DNA of 64,000 nt. It comes from Heligmosomoides polygyrus polygyrus. Taxonomy: Eukaryota; Nematoda; Chromadorea; Rhabditida; Heligmosomidae. A program made the position numbers and the translations under genes. Below are positions 56,066 to 64,000 of the stretch, piece after piece. The stretch is taken from NCBI GenBank assembly GCA_947396885.1, contig OX377203.1:1674001-1738000 (forward strand), written 5' to 3'. The stretch's first letter is position 1. Every line of letters begins with the position of its first letter. Below the pieces are notes generated by a model. That model was not told where the DNA came from. It made no database searches and was given only the letters and a program-made list of their open reading frames with translations.

Positions 56066-57877
56066 ATGGACGACAACAAGAACAGTACGGCATCGACAGG
56101 ATCGACGGCAGCCACCGGGCCGACGGCGTCAGTGGGATCTACGACAGCGAGGGCAACCCCTCTGGCAGAACAGGATCCCACGGCGACGCTCGATCTTTAT
56201 CGAGGTCGCAGCCCAGGACCTTATGTCCCGGGCACGTCGTGGAAGACCTGGTGGAGGTTATTCCAGAACTTTCTGGTGTTAAGGAGGGTAACAGATGAGG
56301 GCGATAAACGCCTCATCTTTTTGCAAGAAATTGGTGCATCTAATTATGAACTCTTAGAATCCTTATTGCAGGGGAAGGAACCGGAGACGGCGACCATGGC
56401 GCAGATGCAAGAAGCCATGGAGCAACACTTTCAGCCGAAGAAATTGTTGATGGCTGAAAGGTTTGGACTAATGTCCAAAACTCAGAAGCAAGGTCAGACG
56501 TTGCAGGAATATTACGCCGAATTGCAAAAGGCGGCAAATACCTGCGGATTTGAGAAAGTGAAAGATCATCGTGATACGGTAGTGGCAATGGTATTCATAG
56601 GTGGGTTATTGTCTGTTGAAAAAAGAAAGCGGTTGCTCGAAAAGGAGGAACTTTCGTCCAAGGAAGTATTGGAAGCTGCTGAGGCATTTGAGAGAGTGGG
56701 TAAAAATGCACCACACCTAAAGGAAGGGATGACGGAAGTAGGTGTGGCAGCAGTAAGTAAAAAACAAGAAAGACCTCCTCTTCGAGCCCAAACGGAGAGA
56801 CGACGTCGACTGGCAACGAATAGGGGAGTAAGTGCAAATACGTCAACATCTACGAATAAGCCTAGAACGATAGACAGGCGACCCCGTCCTCTGTTGAACG
56901 GACCGCTATGCCGGGTATGTGCGGGCCGGGGACACTTTGCAAAAGAGTGTTTTTTCAAGGCAAATACATATTGTACATTGTGTTCCCGACCAGGGCACTT
57001 ACCTAGAGCGTGTCGGATGCGTAAATACCCGACAAAAGACTCCCGCCAAGTATACTGGCTTGCGGAGCCCGACGATTCCGAGGAAAACGAAATGGACGCT
57101 AGCCCGACCGTAAATCAGATGAGGATAGTGGAGCGTCAACAGGGCCGGAATCGTACGGAAAGAGACAGCGATAAAGCTGCTGGCCGCTCGAGGCGAGCCA
57201 AACATTGTAAATGTGAGGAAAGAGTAAATAAACAAGCAGCAGTTGATAACAAGTTAGTAGTGATTAATAGCCTGCAATACGACCCGCGAATCAAGGTAGA
57301 ACCAGCAATAATGCTACCGATCGAAGTGAATGGAAAGGTAGTAGATTTTGAACTAGACACGGGAGCATCGGTGTCTATAGTAGATGACCAGACCTGGCAA
57401 AAGATAGGTAAGCCAAAAATTGTGCCAACAAAATTAGAAGCTGTCGCTTATAATAATAGCCCAATTGCGTTCGCGGGCAAATGTAGGGTGTTAGCGAAAT
57501 TTGAACAGATAACGCAAGGAATGGAATTATACGTACTACCGACCGCGAGCCATCCATTATGCGGTCGTGATATGATCAAGAAGTTGCAAATCAATTGTGG
57601 CCCACACGTACAAGTGGTAGGGCAGAAAAGAGAATTGACAACAGAAGAGCTGCGCAGAGAGATAGTTAAAATATTACAGGACAACAAACAGTTGTTCGAG
57701 AAGGGTCTAGGGAAGTGCACGACTGCAAAAGTGGCATTAAAGTTCAAGCCGGGGTTAGAAAAACCAAGGTTTTGTTGTGTACGTCCGGTACCAATTGCGC
57801 TGAGACCTAAGGTCGAGGAGAAGTTACAGGAGATGGTGGATAATGGAACCTTGTCAAGGGTAGAGCATTCGGAATGA
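56066..57877 (+). pseudogene. Gag-protease-RT start of Ty3/gypsy element, ending in TGA
   Basis: One frame of 603 codons from ATG 56066 to TGA 57875-57877. Order: Ser/Thr-rich N terminus; Gag capsid-like region at about residues 45-220; two CCHC zinc knuckles at about 56909-56950 (C-x2-C-x4-H-x4-C) and 56972-57013; aspartic protease with D-T-G-A-S at 57356-57370; start of the reverse transcriptase. The TGA stands just before the conserved V-V-V-P-K-P motif, where gypsy reverse transcriptases usually have Trp; the frame continues open after it. So the polyprotein is either interrupted by one point mutation, read through, or affected by a base error. Confidence 0.88.
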
Positions 57878-60800
57878 GCAACCCCCCTGGTGGTAGTCCC
57901 GAAACCGGGAGGTAAAATAAGGTTGTGTGGAGATTATAAGGTTACCGTGAATCCGCAATTAGACATTAATCAATATCCCTTGCCCAAGCCGGATGACCTG
58001 TTCCATATGTTAAACGGGGGACGAAAGTTTTCTAAGATGGATTTGTCAGATGCGTATATGCAGGTAGAACTGGAACCAGAGTCCAAGAAATATACAACAA
58101 TAAATACACATAAGGGAATGTTCCAGTATAATAGAGTACCTTTTGGAATAGCGTCAATACCGGCAGTATTTCAAAGGATCATGGAAACGACGTTGGCCGG
58201 GATAGAGGGGGTAGTCGTCTATTTAGACGATATAACGGTAACAGCACCAGATGATGCCACCCATTTAGAACGTTTACAAAAGGTACTAAGGCGATTAAGA
58301 GATGCAGGATTTCGCCTGAAGCGGGAAAAATGTGAATTTTTAAAGGAGCAGATGGAATTTTTGGGACACGTAGTGGATGCGCAAGGTATAAGACCATCTC
58401 CCAGAAAAGTGCAAGCAATGGTAAATATGCCGGAGCCAAAAAATTTGAAGGAAGTAGAATCATTTATAGGCGTGGTGCAGTATTATGGGAAGTTTATCCC
58501 AAATTTGTCTACAATAGCAGCCCCATTGAATGAACTGCGCAAGAAAGGGGTGAGCTGGCGTTGGGAAGCACCACAAAAAGAAGCATTCAAAAAAATAAAG
58601 AAGCGGTTGACGGAGGCAGATGTCCTCACGCACTATGACCCCCAAATACCCGTAGTATTGGCGACCGACGCGTCTGAATATGGGTTAGGAGCAGTAGTTT
58701 ATCATAAGATGCCGGATGGGAAAGAAAAAGTGATAGCGTATGCCTCGCGCACACTTACAAAAGAAGAGAGGAATTACGCACAAATGGAAAAGGAAGCGCT
58801 GGGTATAGTGTATGGTGTAGAAAAATTTAATCAGTTTTTGTATGGCCGGAAGTTCACCTTGTTGACGGACCATAAACCGCTGGTGAAGATTTTCGACCCG
58901 AAGAACGGTATACCGACGATAGCAGCAAAAAGATTACACCGCTGGAGTTTACGTCTAATGATATACTCGTTCGATATCGAGTACAGGAAAACATCTGAGT
59001 TCGGGAACGCGGACGGGCTATCGAGATTACCAGACCCTCGAGAATTGCCTAGCGCTCAAATGGTAATTGATGAGGTAAAAGAAAGAAATATGACGGCTGA
59101 AACATGGCAAGACATGGTACTAAATGAGCAAGAGCTGGCCGATGCGATACAGAGGGATGAAGTATTGCGTAAGGTTTATAGATATGTAACGGAAGGTTGG
59201 CCGGAAAAAATTGACCAGAAAGAGCTGAAACCCTATGAGAAACGGAAGACGGAACTAAACAAGTATAACGGTTGTTTGATGTGGGGCAACCGGATAGTTA
59301 TTCCAAAGAAGTTCCAAAAAATGGTGCTAAAGATATTGCACCACAGTCATTTTGGGAGGAATAGGATGACCGCGTTAGCGAGACAAAAAGTGTGGTATCC
59401 CGAGATTGATCGAGACATACGACGGTTGGCCCAAACGTGTGAGATTTGTGCAGCGTTCGGGAATGACCAGATAAGAACCCCCTTACATCCGTGGGAAGAG
59501 CCAAGGAATGTGTGGCAGAGATTGCATATGGATTTTGCGGAGACTACAGGTGGGGTGATGTGGTTGGTAGTAGTGGATGCAAAATCCAAATGGCCAGAAG
59601 TGATTAAAATGAATTCTACGACGGCCGAGAGAACTCTAGAAAAGATAAAAGACCTGTTTTGCATTCACGGGTTACCGGAACAAATCGTGGTAGATAATGG
59701 TCCACAATTCGTAGCTAATTCATTTAAAGAATATTGTAAACGGAGGAATATTGAGCTTACTTTTATCCCACCGTACCATCACAATTCAAATGGAGAGGCC
59801 GAGCGTTTTGTACAAACCTTTAAAAATGGTTACTATAAGGGTTTACGTGCAGGGAAGGATGCGGCAGCAGCCGTTAGAGACTTGTTGTTTGAGTATAGGG
59901 TGACAGAACATCCAGCAACTAGGAAGGCCCCCGCAGAATTGTTGATGGGGCGAAATCTTCGAACAACTTTAGATATTGTGAAGAGTTTAAAAAATCGTAT
60001 AGGAAATAAATATCTTGAGCAGATGAAATCTAATTACGATAAAAGAGTGAAAGAAAGAACATTCGAAGTAGGACAACAAGTGTACTTACGGAATTATCAA
60101 AGTAACCAAGATAAGTGGGTGCCAGGCATAGTGACAGAGAGGTGTGGTTCTAATACATACAGAGTTCATTTTGGAACAGGCAGCCGCCTGGCACATGCTG
60201 ATCAATTAAAAAAGAGAGTTATATACTGGGAAGAAGAGGAAGAAGCAGGTATGGAAATGGAAAAAAGGGCAAAGAGATCGTCCCCTAGGGGGCAAAGTGG
60301 TGAACAACTGCCCCAGGGGGGAGGAGGTGTAGAGCAGCGCTCCACCCGTAAACGCAAAATGACGGAAAAGATGAGTGGTTACGTTGAGAATCAGTTCGGA
60401 AAGCGGAGAAGAAGAGAGATAAAGATAAGTGCGGTGATATTGGATATGACTCAACCAGACCATTATAAAAGCAAAAGGCGGAGTGAGGAAGGTTCAACTG
60501 ACGATGAACTTTCAACAATTGGTTCCCTGGATGCCGCCGACGCCCTGGTTCCCGACAACGACAGCAACAGGAGTCCCCTGGAATGGACAAGCAGCTCCCA
60601 CCACCGTCTGGGTGGTGGGGAGCGGAACACCACCAGCCGCTTTCCCTCCAGCGGCAACGTCGCCTGTGGTAATCGTCCAAGCGGACGGAAGGGTAAGACC
60701 ACGCTTTATGGTTGCAGGCAACAGGGGAAGACGGGTGAGGCCGCGTCCGGGGCGCCAGGGATATTGGAGAAGACCACCACCACCACCGCCATCATATGTC

Positions 60801-60934
60801 ACGGAGCCAACTACGCCGAGCCCGCCGAGCACACCTGCCACCGCAGTAAACCACGGAATACCGACACGCACCCCGGATATGGACGAGAGAGCCGACAACA
60901 CTCGAGCCATGGAAGTTTGAGTAAAGTGAAATGA
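57878..60934 (+). pseudogene. RT-RNase H-integrase of Ty3/gypsy element, after the TGA
   Basis: Same frame as the preceding gag-pol part, about 1018 codons, with stop TGA at 60932. Reverse transcriptase with the Y-L-D-D catalytic motif at 58220-58231; RNase H beginning A-T-D-A-S near 58660; integrase with an H-H-C-C zinc domain at about 59340-59450 and the catalytic residues in D-F-A-E (about 59528), V-D-N-G (about 59690) and G-E-A-E (about 59790); then an integrase C-terminal domain to about 60210. The last 240 codons are low-complexity (K/R/E, then Ser/Gly/Thr-rich). All catalytic residues I can check are present. No env gene. It has no start codon of its own. Confidence 0.88.
60483..60920 (+). 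other. Overlapping proline-rich frame in the 3' part of the gypsy element
   Basis: A 145-codon frame, +1 relative to pol, from ATG 60483 to TGA 60918. It is rich in Pro, Thr and Arg, including six prolines in a row, and overlaps the low-complexity tail of pol. It may be a third product or a frame kept open by composition. No family recognised. Confidence 0.35.
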
Positions 60935-61148
60935 AAATAAAGGAAAGAAATAAAGTTTTTGGTGAGAACTTGTATTCCTGATGAAGAGTAAAGGTGTAAC
61001 AGGCTAGGTGTCGGAAAAAATAAAAGGATGGTTAAAAGGAAAAGGGTTAAAAAAAGAGAGTTGGTAAAGTTAAAAAATAAATAGTAACATGAACCTGGAA
61101 AAAATGAGTAGGTAGAATGAGAGATAGTGAGTGACCTTTCGGTCACTA

Positions 61149-61156
61149 CGGGGGGA
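61149..61156 (+). promoter_or_regulatory. Polypurine tract of gypsy element
   Basis: The purine run ending GGGGGGA directly before the 3' LTR is the expected plus-strand primer site. 60935-61148 is non-coding and A-rich; a small tgacctttcggtca hairpin lies at about 61131-61145. Confidence 0.6.
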
Positions 61157-61332
61157 TGTTAGGGGCGGCTGGAGGAGAGGTGCAGAAGGACAGCTGGACG
61201 AGCGGAGCAACCAGGAATGAAGAGAGCGAGGATAAGGATAAGAAGAAGATTGTGTGATCTCTCCTCCTATATAAACAGGTTATGTCAGGAAATAAACAGT
61301 TCACCCTACTCTGTGCTCCTCAGCCACTAACT
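61157..61332 (+). repeat. 3' LTR of gypsy element
   Basis: 176 bp, same as the 5' LTR except one extra base. Followed by ATGTA and then the resumed mariner sequence (aagggtggttgc..). Confidence 0.92.
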
Positions 61333-61479
61333 ATGTAAAGGGTGGTTGCTTCAAATGATTTGATATTGTTGTTCGCATGTTGTGATAATAAATATTTCAT
61401 GCCCCAAATGTCCGAGAACTTATGCACCTACCTAACACTAAACACTGGTGAAAACACTAAAAAAGCTAAGTCACAGTGA

Positions 61480-61910
61480 CGGAATAGACAAACATAAAAT
61501 ATGGTAGTGCATTCAAATAAATCCAGCTGTTTATAGCTAGAAATAACACAGCACATAAAGGAACGACAGTCACGACACAGACGACAGTGAGCCAGGAACT
61601 AAGAACTAAAGTATGCAAAAGAAATGTGAAGGTAAACAAGACAATAAAGATAGAAATCAACATTAAAACAGGAAACCAACATTTCTAGCGTAGATAGTGG
61701 AGTACAGTTTTCTTAAACTCGTCGAATTCTGTAGGAATATCATTTAATTTCCTTAGTTTAGCCAGCTCCAAACTGGCTCCGCCCGCAAGACTATTGCGTC
61801 CAAGAGACGTTTTAGGACAGCGAATACTTATCTTAAACCCTGCGCCTCTAGTGGAAAACTGAACTATTTGACAAAAATCGTCAGTGCGAAGTGCGATTCC
61901 CCCAACCAAA
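61480..61910 (-). pseudogene. LINE-like 3' end relic
   Basis: The minus-strand frame 61909-61685 resembles the C-terminal tail of LINE-encoded reverse transcriptase proteins: S-T-R-G-A-G-F-K then a R-N-S-L-A-G-G-A-S-L-E-L block and a leucine-containing end. The 200 bp beyond its stop (61685 down to about 61480) would be the 3' UTR. The remaining LINE body is absent. Judged by style of the motif only. Confidence 0.4.
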
Positions 61911-62224
61911 ATTTTGTAGAGAAATAGAGGGTAATTTCAAGGATGTCAATGTTCAAGATTTTGTTTTTGTCCGTAATTCTAGCAGCAACTTTATTTTGCT
62001 GCGCGGATTTGAATACTTGTCACACTTTCCGCGACCTTCTGACTACGGCCTCCGTGGTCAGAGTGAGAAGAGCAGCGACTAGGTCAATCCAACAGACTTC
62101 ATGCAAATAACAAAAAAGCCGGAAAGTCACCCTCGGATAGAGATAATGGGTGATTGAGACCCCTCTCACTACGAGTTAGCAGCGGAGGATACGAACGGTA
62201 AGAAAATGCATTCGTCGTTGTTGG

Positions 62225-62525
62225 GCGCGTGATAGTGCAGTCGGAGAGAGCGCCGTCTGTCGTCTTCACTACGAATTAAGCTACTTGGTTGGGATTTGTC
62301 ACCCAGACCGAACGACCGTTCCACGTCCCTCCCCCGGGGTCGGTGAATTGGTGCCAGACTTCTCTGCAAAGATAGAACACCGAACTCTTCATGAGCTGGC
62401 CATCGCAAGCCACTCTGTGAGCCAAATACGCCTTCAAATTGCTACTACGATATCCGTTAGAAGTAGAAGGTGTGACCCATCAATAAGGGATTCATTAGCA
62501 CCGTTCCTTATCGTTTTTATCCTTT
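62225..62525 (+). repeat. tRNA-derived SINE, family A, diverged
   Basis: Head gcgtgatagtgcagtcggag, body 'ggtcggtgaattggtgccag', tail 'gaagtagaaggtgtgaccca' and 'ccttatcgtttttatccttt'. Confidence 0.68.
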
Positions 62526-62584
62526 ACGGTAAAGCACAACTGCACAATATTCCGTAAAAGTAGAATACATAGCTATCGCAAACA

Positions 62585-62865
62585 GGGCGCGCGTAGCGCA
62601 GTCGGAGGAGGTGCTGGCCGTCACGTACATCCAATACCATGTTTCTGGTTCGGATTCCCAGGCCAACCAAGCCTTTCACCCATCCTAGATCCGTGAACTG
62701 CTATCAGACAGAGGATAAAGCGCTGACTTGTTCATCGGCTGGCCACCGCAAGTCATTGTATGGCCAAATACGCATTCAAATCGCCTTCACGACATACTGT
62801 AGAACCAATGCATGGCGCATCCAAGAAGGGATTGAATAATCCCGTCCTTTATATCTTTTAACTAC
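62585..62865 (+). repeat. tRNA-derived SINE, family A
   Basis: Head gcgcgcgtagcgcagtcgga, B-box GGTTCGGATTCCC, tail 'attgaataatcccgtccttt'. A small deletion removes the 'acttgtctgggaa' block. 62870-63080 has no recognised feature. Confidence 0.72.
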
Positions 62866-63079
62866 GGTACAATCCAACTGGATGAAGGACAAGGGATAAA
62901 AAATCTCTTAAAGTGGCATTATTGACCTACCCTACAATGACATCAAGCAAAGCATTAGCCACAGCCGACATAAGATAGATTGGTTGGAGTCTGTACCTAT
63001 GAGTTGCGCCATATACACTATCTGTACGTGAATCAGAGGATACACCGAATAAGTGTTTGGCTGAAGGTAGAATGCCAAT

Positions 63080-63800
63080 TAGCTGATACCAAAGGGGTAG
63101 AAGGCAGAAGACGTTCTTGCTAGGGCACCACGTTTCCAAACCTTTACCCTAAGAACAGTCGTTGCGGGACCGCTACGTCTTCGTAACAGTGCTGGCATCA
63201 TGCCAACTCCACGGCTAATCAGTAGTGGAGTCATGGAACCATGGAAAAAAGAAGTTTCATACTGTTTGAGGCACTTCTCGGTGGAGCATTTTGGGAAGAA
63301 ATGTAATTTGATGTTGTAGTAGATGAATAGTTACCCCAGCGTAGCCAAGATTCATGCATGTGTTCTGCCCATATCTAAGATTAGCCTTCTTTCCGACTTC
63401 TCACGGTGTCGTTTTCGTCTCTTAGCCTTCCGTATGGGTTTCTGCAGAATGAAGCGGCAGTTTGGGAGCGTAGTGTCTCAACTAACTTCGACTTTTCCAG
63501 GCTCTGAAGAAGGCGACAACACCGAAACGTCAGCCGTAATACTTTTACCAGTATTGGCTACGCTGAAGCAACTAGTCATCTGTTACGACGTCAAATTGCA
63601 TTTCTTCCTCCAGAACGCTTCCCGAAAACCGCCTCAAACTGTATGAAACTTCGTTTTTTCGTAGTTCAATAGCTCCACTATTGATTACCCGTGGAGTTGG
63701 CATAATGCCAGCACTGATCCTACGACATGGTGGTCCTGCAACGAATGTTCTTACGGTAACGGTCTGAAAACGTGTTACCACAGTAAGGTCCTCTTGTATA
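63080..63800. repeat. Palindrome with hammerhead-like motif in its loop
   Basis: 63140-63320 recurs as reverse complement at about 63570-63770 (tgccaactccacgg, agtttcatactgtttgaggc). The loop holds the best hammerhead-like motif. Long frames in the arms, such as 63859-63572 minus, occur in both copies and look like repeat sequence, not host exons. Confidence 0.6.
63496..63533 (+). ncRNA. Hammerhead-ribozyme-like motif, best copy
   Basis: Order of elements: GGCT (stem I) - CTGAAGA core - A - GGCG..CACC (stem II) - GAAA - ACGT (stem III) - C, the predicted cleavage site - AGCC (stem I, complementary to GGCT). Core residues match the CUGANGA..GAAA consensus. In the copies at 4381-4420 (minus) and 4807-4852 stem II is a perfect GGCG/CGCC pair but one core U is C. 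Stem III is so short that only a dimer would be active, as described for Penelope-like elements and retrozymes. Confidence 0.6.
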
Positions 63801-63944
63801 GAAAGCCGACTGGACTTGACGAAAGCAGTAACCGAGTACATCAAATGTGAATTTAGCACAAGTTGCTGCTTAAAACGAACAAACCTGATCTGCCAAGGCT
63901 AAAGAACCCTCATAGCTCGGAATGTTAGTCGCTTAATACAAGAA

Positions 63945-64000
63945 AAATAGGCTCTATCCTAGTCCGGGGGCACATAACTAAAAAGCATGTAATAAATCGA
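63945..64000 (+). repeat. Foldback family D element, cut by the window end
   Basis: ctatcctagtccgggggcac followed by 'ataactaaaaagcatgtaa', the typical left end of family D. Confidence 0.7.

Larger units (their letters stand above)
54618..61435 (+). mobile_element. Mariner element split by a gypsy LTR retrotransposon
   Basis: Terminal inverted repeats of 30 bp at 54618-54647 (TTAGGTTGGTGCATAAGTTC..) and 61406-61435 differ by one base. Without the insert (55793-61332 and one copy of the 5-bp target duplication) the mariner is about 1.27 kb, the usual size. The left flank ends in TA; the right flank begins CA, so one target dinucleotide has probably mutated. It sits on the 5' side of mrpl-16 exon 54289-54376. 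Confidence 0.92.

Noticed and set aside
61436..64000. Upstream (N-terminal) exons of mrpl-16
   Set aside because: Searched on the minus strand for the conserved first half of L16 and found none; the candidate frame at 63572-63859 is a repeat present twice in inverted orientation.
1..64000. CRISPR arrays or bacterial operons
   Set aside because: No regularly spaced repeats with unique spacers and no ribosome-binding-site-led gene runs; the spliced genes show a eukaryote.

Overview
This is animal nuclear DNA, most likely from a clade V (strongylid, hookworm-like) nematode. Genes have many small exons with gt/ag junctions, one pair keeps a gene order I remember from Caenorhabditis elegans, and introns and spacers are packed with foldback elements, MITEs, tRNA-derived SINEs and transposon relics. 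No prokaryotic gene, rRNA gene or CRISPR array is seen. Species cannot be fixed from sequence alone.

Five host genes were assembled by hand from exons whose splice phases agree. (1) A SAM-PDZ scaffold protein, + strand, 16929-26283, nine exons, 372 aa. (2) A small putative secreted protein, - strand, 29922-29342, three exons, 110 aa. (3) A LYAR-type nucleolar zinc-finger protein, - strand, 42774-34226, eight exons, 253 aa, complete. (4) PGAP2, the GPI-anchor lipid-remodelling factor, - strand, 51640-47087, five exons, 265 aa, complete. (5) The C-terminal part of mitochondrial ribosomal protein L16, - strand, 54376-53260; its 5' exons were not found. Genes 5, 4 and 3 lie in that order on one strand, and mrpl-16 followed by PGAP2 suggests a conserved nematode operon.

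Layout: 1-16.8 kb holds repeats only, including a long foldback with a DDE-transposase relic (7.3-8.6 kb) and a broken endogenous-retrovirus-like element (8.9-13.3 kb) with a primer-binding site and a phlebovirus-G2-like glycoprotein but no recognisable reverse transcriptase. 16.9-26.3 kb is the SAM-PDZ gene with repeat-filled introns. 26.8-34.2 kb holds MITEs, SINEs, the secreted-protein gene and a mariner relic. 34.2-42.8 kb is lyar, whose introns contain a 1.8-kb GC-rich Harbinger-like element. 42.8-47.1 kb holds large palindromes. 47.1-54.4 kb is PGAP2 and the mrpl-16 3' end. 54.6-61.4 kb is a mariner element split by a young Ty3/gypsy LTR retrotransposon (LTRs differ by one base), inserted on the 5' side of the visible mrpl-16 exons. 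61.4-64 kb is more repeats.

The most interesting signals are a repeated motif that folds as a minimal hammerhead ribozyme, the nested gypsy-in-mariner with a single TGA in its reverse transcriptase and an overlapping proline-rich frame, the glycoprotein-bearing retroelement relic, and the wealth of palindromic elements with TA or TWA target duplications.
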